NCBI GenBank assembly: GCA_038207265.1 | Contig: JBBQZZ010000015.1 | Location: forward strand, 48,156-112,155 | DNA length: 64,000 bases | Origin: JACMLD01 sp038207265 | GTDB lineage: Bacteria > Bacteroidota > Bacteroidia > Chitinophagales > Chitinophagaceae | Direction of reading: 5' to 3' | In this document: in pieces, positions 37,990-46,376 of the stretch | Numbering within the stretch: position 1 is the stretch's first letter | How the letters are laid out: each line of letters starts with the position of its first letter | Made by a program: the position numbers and the translations under genes | The notes under the pieces: generated by a model | What the model saw: only the letters and a program-made list of their open reading frames with translations | The model's database searches: none | Told to the model about the DNA's origin: nothing

Positions 37990-39774
37990 TTACTGTACAG
38001 CAGTACCTCTCCATGGCGACTGCACATACGGAAACGAAGCTTTAAATGTGGTATCATTAGCGTTTACACCCGTGTTATAAGTGAGCACATTTACCAGGTT
38101 AGGGGTAACAGGGTTTGCAGCACCAGGCGTATAATCATCATACCAGAGACCAATAGCCGCTAATGCAACTCCGCCTACTGCCTGCAATTCAATCCTGGTT
38201 ACATCATCTTCCAGCCGACGCCCATTCGGAAAGCCATCCATATTAGGAATGAACTCCAGCGCTGTATTGCAATTGTATGCAGTATCGGTTAATCCCAGTA
38301 CCGCTGCCTGTACAATACCCATATTACTGAATTTTGGATCACTTCGCGATGTAACGGGAACAGCCATGTTCAAACGAAGCATATCACCACCATTTGGCAG
38401 AAAATTATTGATAAAAGGTTTGCCTGCTGCCAATGGGTTTCCGTTCTTACCCGTAGCTAATTGATAAGGAATTAAGTTTGGTACGCCCGTGTGAAAGATC
38501 GGCCATAAATCTACTGAACGCGGAGAATTGGGTGCAGGTAATAACAGTTTTCCAAAAACTGCATCATCCAGGGCGGTACCTTTTAATGCTGGATTGTTTT
38601 TCAAACCAAACAATCCATTCTGGCCGTTACCAAAACCATAAGAACCCAACGAATTTTTTTGAATCCGCAATTTTGAAAATGCAGGTACGGCACTACCAAA
38701 TTTGCTGTCGTCCATATATAAAGCCAGTTCTGGGTTGTAAAAGAAGTTGCCGAAAGTCTTCAGGTAATTTAAATCTTCATAAGGTGTTAATGAATTCCAC
38801 AAATCTTTATAACCGATAGGAACAACCGCTTCATTGGTAAGCGGCATACCCAATCTTGAAACCTGTACCCATGGGCCCACCTCGAAATCATTATCGCTAT
38901 CATGATGTTTACGATCATGATTTTTATCATAATCGTCTTCATCTTTTTTAGGACTCTCCAGTACTGTAATTTTTCTTCTGCTGGCAGAAGCCCACACACC
39001 AATCACATAATCGGGGTCGAGTATATTCTTTGCTTTTTTTACTGATTTATGATCCTTTTGCAGGGTAGAGATATCAACCTGCAAGGCAATAGAATGAATA
39101 TTAAAATGCCCTAATCCATCAAATGATTTTCCGGATTGGCGGGGCGCATCACCCAAATCAAAAATACCACCCAGATCCACAAAGAAAGGATCATCGGCTG
39201 GGCCGCAATAAATCTTCTCTCCTGTATGGGCACGTGTGATAGCCTTGCTGATTAAACTATTATAATCGGTATTTAATCCCACCGCAGATTCGATACTGCG
39301 CGGACCAATATTAGGCGGAGGCACCATTCCGTCTTTCACAATGGTTTTGAAACTTCTGCCACCATCCATACTTCTTTTGCAGGTATAGGTGGTTTTTAAA
39401 TTCTGTTTACCCAGCCGTACATTGAAGAATGTAGTATTGTCTTCATTGGTTTGTTTAAAAGTGAACCGGTAAACGATATCATCACCCTTACTGCTGACAT
39501 CATTATCAATATGAATTTCATAACGAATATCTTCCCCAAAACTATTGTAGTTGGGTCCGCCATAAGGCAACTCGGCCGGTACATAATTAGCGATAATAGT
39601 AATCTTATCCGGGTTATCGGGACTCCGGAATGCATAGAGATCGGTGTTGTCTGCCAGTGGATCGTTCGCAATCAATGGCGCTTCGCGGTGGCTGGAAGAC
39701 ATTAAGACAAATGAAAAGCCCAGCAAGCAGGTCATAAACTTGAACCGCCGTCTGGCAATAGCCTTTAGTTTCAT
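37990..39774 (-). CDS. DUF4331 protein, paralogue without sorting domain
   Basis: 594 residues. It has an N-terminal hydrophobic segment after a basic start (MKLKAIARRRFKFMTCLLGF, then SFVLM), followed by the same SSHREAPLIANDPLADNTDL opening as its neighbour, and is near-identical over many blocks (for example NSPRSVDLWPIFHTGVPNLI). It stops right after FPYVQSPWRGT, just where the neighbour continues into a spacer and T9SS tail, so it lacks the sorting domain. It also carries a unique acidic/histidine insertion at 275-299. Probably periplasmic or secreted by another signal. First gene of the cluster. Confidence 0.9.
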   Translation of the reverse strand: MKLKAIARRRFKFMTCLLGFSFVLMSSSHREAPLIANDPLADNTDLYAFRSPDNPDKITIIANYVPAELPYGGPNYNSFGEDIRYEIHIDNDVSSKGDDIVYRFTFKQTNEDNTTFFNVRLGKQNLKTTYTCKRSMDGGRSFKTIVKDGMVPPPNIGPRSIESAVGLNTDYNSLISKAITRAHTGEKIYCGPADDPFFVDLGGIFDLGDAPRQSGKSFDGLGHFNIHSIALQVDISTLQKDHKSVKKAKNILDPDYVIGVWASASRRKITVLESPKKDEDDYDKNHDRKHHDSDNDFEVGPWVQVSRLGMPLTNEAVVPIGYKDLWNSLTPYEDLNYLKTFGNFFYNPELALYMDDSKFGSAVPAFSKLRIQKNSLGSYGFGNGQNGLFGLKNNPALKGTALDDAVFGKLLLPAPNSPRSVDLWPIFHTGVPNLIPYQLATGKNGNPLAAGKPFINNFLPNGGDMLRLNMAVPVTSRSDPKFSNMGIVQAAVLGLTDTAYNCNTALEFIPNMDGFPNGRRLEDDVTRIELQAVGGVALAAIGLWYDDYTPGAANPVTPNLVNVLTYNTGVNANDTTFKASFPYVQSPWRGTAVQ

Positions 39775-40058
39775 GGCAGAAAGTTTTTTTGGTTTAATAA
39801 TTTGATTGAATGAACAAGTAATAAGAGATTAATCTTAATACAAGGTCTGAAATGAGGGTAGGAGAAACGGAGGTGTATGTCGGGGGACTCTCAACAGTTA
39901 TCGGCTGACTTACGAGCGTTTGGCAAAAAAAGATTTAACGATTTTAAAAATATTTTTTTAATCCAACTCATTTACTAAACTGTCTGTTTGGATTTTTAAT
40001 GTGAAAAAGACTAATTTCCTTGATTAATACTTAATACTTGCCAACATAAACTAACTGT

Positions 40059-41183
40059 ATGTCAGACAACCCCACATCTGCACCCGCATTTGCTTCGCAA
40101 CGATTGTATTCTCTCGACGCCCTCCGTGGTTTTGATATGTTCTGGATCATGGGCGCCGAAGAAATATTTCATGGATTATTTAAAGCAACTGGATCTCCGT
40201 TTTGGGGAGCAATTGCAAACCAGTTTACCCATCCAGACTGGAACGGCTTTCACTTTTATGATCTGATCTTTCCATTGTTCTTGTTTATGGCCGGGGTGGC
40301 AACTCCTTATTCTGTTGGACGTGAATTAGAAAAAGGCAAAACTAAAAATGAAGTACTATGGCGCGTAGTGAAAAGAGGACTGCTGCTCGTATTGTTCGGA
40401 TTAATTTATAATAATGGATTACAGTTGCGGCCGCTTGCAGATATCCGTTTTGGAAGCGTGCTGGGCCGCATCGGTCTTGCTTATATGTTTGCCAATATTA
40501 TTTATATCTATAGTAAACAACGCACCCAGGTTATCTGGTTTGGCTCGCTGCTCATTGGGTACTGGCTCTTATTAAAATTTAATGCAGCACCCGGATTTAC
40601 CCGTGGAGATTTAACCATGCAGGGTAATTTTGCATCTTACCTGGATCGCAGTATCATGCCAGGCAAATTGTACCTCGGTATTCACGACCCCGAAGGACTT
40701 GTTTCTACCATCGCCGCTATCGCAACGGGTTTGCTGGGAATCATGACAGGGAATTTTATAAAGAAAAACGGACCGAAAGCGTCTACCGCATTGCGTTTGG
40801 CAGGAGCCGGCGCATTAGCCATCGGACTGTCATTAATTTGGAACTTAGATTTCCCTATCAATAAAAATTTATGGAGCAGTTCATTTGTATTGCTGGTGGG
40901 GGGATTGAGTTTATTATTGCTTTCGCTATTTTATTATATCATCGATGTACTGGGATATAAGAAATGGTCATTCTTTTTCAGGGTGATTGGAATGAATTCA
41001 ATACTTATTTATATGTCGGGCCGCTTTATAAACTGGGAATACAGTACGGAAGGATTTTTTAAATGGCTGGGTCAGCTGGTTGGTAATCCTTTTAATGTTG
41101 TGGCAATGGCAATTTGTTATGTAATGGTGAAATGGACCTTCCTGTATTTTATGTATAAGAAAAAAGTATTCCTGAGAGTATAG
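40059..41183 (+). CDS. DUF5009/heparan-N-acetyltransferase-like membrane acyltransferase
   Basis: 374 residues, multi-pass membrane protein with about ten hydrophobic spans. Seen: QRLYSLDALRGFDMFWIMG, HFYDLIFPLFLFMAGVATPY and VLGRIGLAYMFANIIY, the pattern of DUF5009/YeiB-like proteins related to the heparan-alpha-glucosaminide N-acetyltransferase (HGSNAT) family, which transfer acetyl groups to sugars across a membrane. Close relatives in Bacteroidota are often found among glycan genes, as here beside GH51. Substrate unknown. It is transcribed away from the DUF4331 cluster; the 284-bp gap is A+T-rich and holds no gene. Confidence 0.85.
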   Translation: MSDNPTSAPAFASQRLYSLDALRGFDMFWIMGAEEIFHGLFKATGSPFWGAIANQFTHPDWNGFHFYDLIFPLFLFMAGVATPYSVGRELEKGKTKNEVLWRVVKRGLLLVLFGLIYNNGLQLRPLADIRFGSVLGRIGLAYMFANIIYIYSKQRTQVIWFGSLLIGYWLLLKFNAAPGFTRGDLTMQGNFASYLDRSIMPGKLYLGIHDPEGLVSTIAAIATGLLGIMTGNFIKKNGPKASTALRLAGAGALAIGLSLIWNLDFPINKNLWSSSFVLLVGGLSLLLLSLFYYIIDVLGYKKWSFFFRVIGMNSILIYMSGRFINWEYSTEGFFKWLGQLVGNPFNVVAMAICYVMVKWTFLYFMYKKKVFLRV

Positions 41184-41193
41184 GTTTTGTCCT

Positions 41194-41247
41194 AATACTA
41201 TATATTTCATACTTCATTTGCGTTTGAAATATTTAGTATATAGTATT
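41194..41247. terminator. Inverted repeat between convergent genes
   Basis: AATACTATATA (41194-41204) and TATATAGTATT (41237-41247) pair exactly, in the 62-bp gap between the convergent acyltransferase and GH51 genes, the second arm reaching the GH51 stop codon. It probably acts as a bidirectional termination or mRNA-end structure, though the stem is A+T-rich and there is no clean T-tract. Confidence 0.45.
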
Positions 41248-43234
41248 AAGATCTGGAACCCGGCAGTTTTATCCTTACCACAGTAAATGAATAGGGTGCC
41301 TGCGCTAATTCAATTTTTTTGCCTTTGACATCTATTACAGATTCTTTGGGAGAAATTTTTTGCGGTGCTGCTATAGAATTTACACTGAACAAATCATCAC
41401 TTTGTAAAACAGTCATACTGGCCTTTGATGCCATTTTTTTTATCCCTTGCAGCGAAATTGTATTGTTTCGGGACTGTGCAGATGCATTCACCAGTTTGAT
41501 AATAATCTCATTTGTATTGGTATCAATACTGGCAGTAGCGTACAGGCTGTCTTGTCCGGCCACTACTTCATTCTTCATAGTAAGGGGTAACACTTTCGAA
41601 CCTTTGTTCAAGGAAAATAATTTCTGTACATAGTAATCCGGCGTTCCATAAGATTGCAGGTTGTTTACCCAGATAAGATCAGGTGTCCACTGCCAGCCAT
41701 CGACATGCGCAAACAATGGAGCGTAAGATGCCATACTCACCACATCCGCATTGCGTTCCAGTCCGGTCATAAAGGCTGCTTCCGACAAAGCCGTTAACCA
41801 GCAATTTTTATTATCAATGCTTACGGTTTTATCGCTTTGAGCCGCATATTCACCGCCAAAAATTTTTGATCCATTGCGGGGATAATTATCATATCGTTTC
41901 GCATTCGCAAAAAACCATTCCGGCCGGCGATAATAATGTTCATCTATAATATCAGCATTCATGTTCCTCAATTCTTTATTGAGGTAATCAAACCGCTCTC
42001 CATTGGGATCGGTGCCCGAGCTATTAACCAATTTTATTTCAGGATACTTTTCCTTGATGGCCTTTGTAAATACTTTCAGTCGTTCCAGGTATTGCGGTCC
42101 CCAGTTCTCATTACCCACGCCGAGTAATTTAAGATGAAAGGGAGCCGCATGTCCCAATGCTGCTCTTTCCTTACCCCATTTAGTGTTTGTATCACCGTTA
42201 GCAAATTCAATTAAATCCAGCGCATCCTGCACATAGGGATCCAAGTCATTCATGGGAACCAATTCGGCAGAATTGAACTGGCAGGCCATACCACAATTCA
42301 AAATAGGCAACGGCTCTGCGCCTATGTCTTCGGCCAGTTGAAAATATTCAAAGAATCCAAGACCAAAAGTTTGAAAATAATCAGGTGCGGGACGATGCGC
42401 GAATTCAAAGTTCCATCTGTTAATAATCAATTGCCGATCTTCAACCGGGCCAATCGTTTTTTTCCACTGGTAGCGTTGCGATAAATCAAACCCTTCAACA
42501 ATACATCCGCCCGGAAAACGGATAAAGCCCGGTTTCATGTCTGCCAGCATTTGTATCATATCTGCACGCATTCCCCCGGTTCTTTTCTTCCAGGTATCTT
42601 CCGGGAACAAGGAGACCATATCTAAATCAATGGTTCCATCGCCTTCAAACCAAATATTTAAACTGGCCTTTAATACAGTGGCCGTTGCGTTGAAACTGGC
42701 TTTTTGTTTTTTCCAATCCGCACCCGTTGTTGTTGTTGTAATTACGGTGCCGCCTATACGCTGATTGTCCTGGTCCACCAATTCTACATGTATTTTAATG
42801 AGTGCCGAGGTCTGCCGGTATAAAAATGAGAAATCATAACGCAAACCATTCTTTATTCCCATGCCCCGGAAACCTTCATTGTTTAAACCAATACTTCCCT
42901 TGCTATTATTATGTAATGATACTCTCAGGAATCTTGGATTAGACGAATATTCCTTTCCGCGGTTCAGCACTAAAAAATCACCTTCTGTTGCAGGTTTTCC
43001 CAGCAGTTTCCAACCCATCAAAGGCTTATTGAATTCAAAAGAACGGTTCTTTACCAGTTCTGCATAAATACCCCCGTCTGCACCCATATTGATGTCTTCA
43101 AAAAAAACGCCCCACATGGTGGGCTGAATGACTGCGCCTGGCTGATTTACACTTACATTCAATGTATGCTGTGCATTTGTCGTGATGAGTGTCATCAACG
43201 ATACAATAAAACATGCTGATTTCAATATTTTCAT
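41246..43234 (-). CDS. GH51-family alpha-L-arabinofuranosidase (large form with N-terminal binding-like domain)
   Basis: 662 residues with a signal peptide (MKILKSACFIVSLMTLITTNA). GH51 enzymes remove arabinofuranose from arabinoxylan and arabinan. Seen: MWGVFFEDINMGADGGIYAEL, FIRFPGGCIVEGF, acid/base Glu376 in LLGVGNENWG, nucleophile Glu462 in IFGGEYAAQ, and a C-terminal beta-domain. A CBM4/9-like region lies inside the N-terminal part (about 50-210). Retained catalytic residues predict activity. The second GH51 gene upstream has quite different sequence, so the two probably differ in substrate. Confidence 0.93.
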   Translation of the reverse strand: MKILKSACFIVSLMTLITTNAQHTLNVSVNQPGAVIQPTMWGVFFEDINMGADGGIYAELVKNRSFEFNKPLMGWKLLGKPATEGDFLVLNRGKEYSSNPRFLRVSLHNNSKGSIGLNNEGFRGMGIKNGLRYDFSFLYRQTSALIKIHVELVDQDNQRIGGTVITTTTTGADWKKQKASFNATATVLKASLNIWFEGDGTIDLDMVSLFPEDTWKKRTGGMRADMIQMLADMKPGFIRFPGGCIVEGFDLSQRYQWKKTIGPVEDRQLIINRWNFEFAHRPAPDYFQTFGLGFFEYFQLAEDIGAEPLPILNCGMACQFNSAELVPMNDLDPYVQDALDLIEFANGDTNTKWGKERAALGHAAPFHLKLLGVGNENWGPQYLERLKVFTKAIKEKYPEIKLVNSSGTDPNGERFDYLNKELRNMNADIIDEHYYRRPEWFFANAKRYDNYPRNGSKIFGGEYAAQSDKTVSIDNKNCWLTALSEAAFMTGLERNADVVSMASYAPLFAHVDGWQWTPDLIWVNNLQSYGTPDYYVQKLFSLNKGSKVLPLTMKNEVVAGQDSLYATASIDTNTNEIIIKLVNASAQSRNNTISLQGIKKMASKASMTVLQSDDLFSVNSIAAPQKISPKESVIDVKGKKIELAQAPYSFTVVRIKLPGSRS

Positions 43235-43256
43235 AACGGCAATATTAATGTCATCC

Positions 43257-43671
43257 CGATATTATCGAAACCCCAATATTGATGTCATCCGAATAATAAT
43301 GACAACCCTATAATAATGACACCCCTTCGGGGTTGGACGTTTCAACCTATCAACGATTCAACCGATCAACCCTATATTAATGACACCCCTATATTAATGT
43401 CACCCCTTCGGGGTTGGACGTTTCAACTAATCAACCGATCAACCCTATAATAATGACACCCCTTCGGGGTTGGACGTATCAACCATTCAACCGATCAACC
43501 AATTAACGTTTCAACCAATCAACGATTCAACCGATCACCCCTATATTAATGGCACCCCTATATTAATGGCACCCCTTCGGGGTTGGACGTTTCAACCAAT
43601 CAACCAATAAACCATTCAACCGATAAACGTTTCAACCAACCAACGATTCAACCGATCAACCAACTAACATT
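43257..43671. repeat. Intergenic block of CCCCTTCGGGG hairpins and short CAACC-rich repeats
   Basis: ACCCCTTCGGGGTTGGACGT occurs at 43321, 43402, 43458 (ends 43477) and 43571, each a small hairpin. Between them are degenerate repeats of the type TCAACCGAT/TCAACCAAT and CCCTATAATAATGACA. No gene fits; the open frame reaching 43583-43795 only translates the repeats. The block separates the two GH51 genes. Confidence 0.85.
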
Positions 43672-45219
43672 CTACTTCAACGTCAATACCACCACTGAAA
43701 AAGGCGGTAACTTAATACTTACTGAATTGCCGCTGAGCTTAGCACCAGTGAATGCGGCAGGCTTTATTTTATCTGGTTGTGAGAAAGAATTATAATCCTG
43801 CAATTGCTGAGCACTCAGTATCCTTCCCGTGAGGCCACTGTATTTGCCGCCGTCAATTGCTATTGAAATGTCCTGAGATTTTTTTGCGTCTATGTTCACC
43901 AAAGAAATATGTGTAACACCCAGTGAATCTTTTGAAGCAGAAACAGAAACAGCGGGTAATTTTTCATTGCCCAGTACATAATCGTTGCCAGTAATCCTTA
44001 CAGGTAATAATTTTGCGTCCTGGTGTACATTGTACATTTCCATCACGTGATAAGTAGGTGTAAGAATCATTTTTTCCTTATCGGTCAGGATGACTGCTTG
44101 TAAAACGTTCACACATTGTGCAAGATTGGCAATGCGCACGCGTTCTGCATGATTATTAAATATATTCAGCGTAACACCGGCAATCATTGCATCACGCATG
44201 GTATTTTGCTGAAATAGAAACCCGGGATTGGTACCTGCTTCCACATCATACCAACCACCCCACTCGTCCACTACCAGCGCGACTTTTTTATTGGGATCAT
44301 ATTTATCCATAATGGCTGAATGGCTGGTTACCATTTCTTCCATCTGCAATGCCCGTTTCATCGTTGTGAAGTATTGTTCTTCCGTAAAATTTACGGCGGA
44401 TCCTTTTTTATTCCATTCAAGGACTGAGTAATGATGCATCGCAACGCCCCCTAACATATTTAATGGAATATTTTTCATCAATGTTTCGGTCCATTTATAA
44501 TCAGCATCACTTGCGCCTGAGGCAATGCGTTGCAATCCGCCACCATTCTCCCAGTCAGCAATAAACGTAGTATACTTCCTGTATTCGTTGGCGTAATATT
44601 CCGCCGTCATATTTCCACCACAGCCCCAGGCTTCATTGCCTATTCCCCATAGTTTTACTTTCCAGGGTTCTTCTCTGCCGTTTTGTTTGCGGAGATCACT
44701 CATCGGGCTCCTTCCTTTGAAATTGCTGTACTGAACCCAGTCGGCCAGTTCCTGTACCGTACCACTGCCCACATTGCCGGAGATATAAGGTTCTGCACCC
44801 AATAGTTCGCACATATTTAAAAAATCGTGCGTTCCAAAACTATTGTCTTCCGTAACGCCACCCCACCATTTATTTACCATGGAAGGCCTGCTATTTTTAG
44901 GTCCAATGCCATCTTTCCAATGATATGTATCAGCAAAACATCCACCGGGCCAGCGCAGGTTGGGAATTTTTAATTTTTTCAGCGCAGCAATGATATCATT
45001 GCGCACACCGTTCGTATTGGGAATTGTTTTGGAAGTATCGCCAACATAGAATCCACCGTAGATGCAATGTCCGAGGTGCTCGGCAAAATGCCCATAGATA
45101 TTCTTGCTGATCCTGGTTTTATCATCCGTAGCGTTGATATGAATGGTAACTGCCTGCGCAAGCAAGGCCATTGAGGGTAGTAAGAAAAAAGGCAGGAAGA
45201 ACAATCGCTTTTTCATCAT
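43672..45219 (-). CDS. GH51-family alpha-L-arabinofuranosidase (classical length)
   Basis: 515 residues; ATG 45219 or the adjacent ATG 45216 start a signal peptide (MMKKRLFFLPFFLLPSMALL, cleaved near AQA). Seen: KNIYGHFAEHLGHCIYGGFY, LRWPGGCFADTYHWKDGIGP, acid/base Glu196 in LWGIGNEAWGCG, MHHYSV, nucleophile Glu319 in ALVVDEWGGWYD, and GVTLNIFNNHAERVRIANLA. Length and motifs fit the main GH51 type acting on arabinoxylan or arabino-oligosaccharides. Same strand as the other GH51 gene but 437 bp of repeats lie between, so shared transcription is uncertain. Confidence 0.95.
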   Translation of the reverse strand: MMKKRLFFLPFFLLPSMALLAQAVTIHINATDDKTRISKNIYGHFAEHLGHCIYGGFYVGDTSKTIPNTNGVRNDIIAALKKLKIPNLRWPGGCFADTYHWKDGIGPKNSRPSMVNKWWGGVTEDNSFGTHDFLNMCELLGAEPYISGNVGSGTVQELADWVQYSNFKGRSPMSDLRKQNGREEPWKVKLWGIGNEAWGCGGNMTAEYYANEYRKYTTFIADWENGGGLQRIASGASDADYKWTETLMKNIPLNMLGGVAMHHYSVLEWNKKGSAVNFTEEQYFTTMKRALQMEEMVTSHSAIMDKYDPNKKVALVVDEWGGWYDVEAGTNPGFLFQQNTMRDAMIAGVTLNIFNNHAERVRIANLAQCVNVLQAVILTDKEKMILTPTYHVMEMYNVHQDAKLLPVRITGNDYVLGNEKLPAVSVSASKDSLGVTHISLVNIDAKKSQDISIAIDGGKYSGLTGRILSAQQLQDYNSFSQPDKIKPAAFTGAKLSGNSVSIKLPPFSVVVLTLK

Positions 45220-45411
45220 TGTAATTTATAGTTAAGCAATATAAAATTCTGTCCTAAAAATAAGTGTTATTTTGACAATAATTAAATTGAAATTCAGTCC
45301 AGGCCCTAAAACAAAGATTTAATCTTAACTTTTAACAACAGGAATTGCTTTCAACATTAAAGCTGTGGCGCTTTTGCAGACAATGAAACAATAAAGGCCC
45401 CTGAATAATGA

Positions 45412-45714
45412 TTACGACTTTCTTTTAACTACTGTAATATCTTTGGAAATATCTGCTGTCATGATGCCGGTTGTATCGTGACCATTATTAATCAAACGAA
45501 CTTTGAACTCGCAGACGAACCGGCTTTTTTCTTCAAAATAGGAAACTTCCATCACCCTGTATTTAATGTTTGAAGAATCATTATTAATAGATTGGTACAA
45601 CTCAGCCTGCATAGCCGCTTTTAAACGCATCTCCGTTTTTTCTTTGGAATCTGCCACCTTACGTTTACAACTTACAAGCGAAAATGCCAGCAATAAAACA
45701 ATCGTTAGTCTCAT
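45412..45714 (-). CDS. Small hypothetical lipoprotein
   Basis: 100 residues. A short lipoprotein signal peptide (MRLTIVLLLAFSLVSC, lipobox LVSC with Cys16) then a charged helical stretch and beta-rich C-terminus (YRVMEVSYFEEKSRFVCEF). No family recognised. The lipobox and normal codon pattern support it being real; function unknown. It is isolated, 190 bp from the GH51 gene and next to the 47-bp repeat array. Confidence 0.6.
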   Translation of the reverse strand: MRLTIVLLLAFSLVSCKRKVADSKEKTEMRLKAAMQAELYQSINNDSSNIKYRVMEVSYFEEKSRFVCEFKVRLINNGHDTTGIMTADISKDITVVKRKS

Positions 45715-45769
45715 ACTTAAAGTTAATAAGAGCGGCGATATTAATGAAAAAAAACATTGGGTGTATTAT

Positions 45770-46192
45770 TTACCACAGAAACACGGGGGTACAGTGGTTC
45801 ATTGAGATATTTTTTTGAACCACGGAGACACAGGGCACAGTGGTTCATTGAGATATTTTTTTTGAACCACGGAGACACGGGGGCACAGTGTTTCATTCTG
45901 TTATTTTTTTGAACCACGGAGATACGGTGGCACAGTGGTTCATTGTGATATTTTTTTGAACCACGGAGAAACGGTGGCACAGTGGTTCATTGTGATATTT
46001 TTTTGAACCATGGAGACACTGGGGCACAAAAGTTCATTGTGATATTTTTTTGAACCACGGAGACACGGGGACACAGTGTTTCATTGCGATAGTTTTTTGA
46101 ACCACGGAGACACGGGGACACAGAGGTTCATTGTGATATTTTTTTGAACCACGGAAACACGGGGGCACAGTGGTTCGCAATGATATTTTTAT
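45770..46192. repeat. 47-bp tandem repeat, about nine copies
   Basis: The unit GAACCACGGAGACACGGGG..., ending in a T-run, starts at 45817, 45864, 45911, 45958, 46005, 46052, 46099 and 46146, exactly 47 bp apart, with a decayed copy before (45770). Further pieces appear in inverted orientation at 46260-46340 (TTGTGTCTCTGTGGTT). Copies differ by a few bases. There are no unique spacers. Open frames across it (minus 45741-45980, plus 46144-46362) are repeat translations, not genes. Confidence 0.92.
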
Positions 46193-46376
46193 CTACGATA
46201 AATGGGCATACACTAACATGTTTTGCTATTGGTTCAAAATACCTGTTTGAATTGAATTCCTTTGTGTCCCCTCCGTGTCGTTGTGTCTCTGTGGTTCATT
46301 TACTTTATGGCTTTGTGTCTCTGTGGTTAAAACCCCGAAAGACCTTATTTTTGCGGCTGTAATAAAATGGCCTCTG

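Noticed and set aside
37873..37992. Remnant of a T9SS tail after the shorter DUF4331 gene
   Set aside because: Sequence after its stop shows no similarity to the sorting domain of the sister gene.
45770..46192. Possible CRISPR array (regular repeats)
   Set aside because: The whole 47-bp unit repeats with no unique spacers, and no cas genes are nearby.
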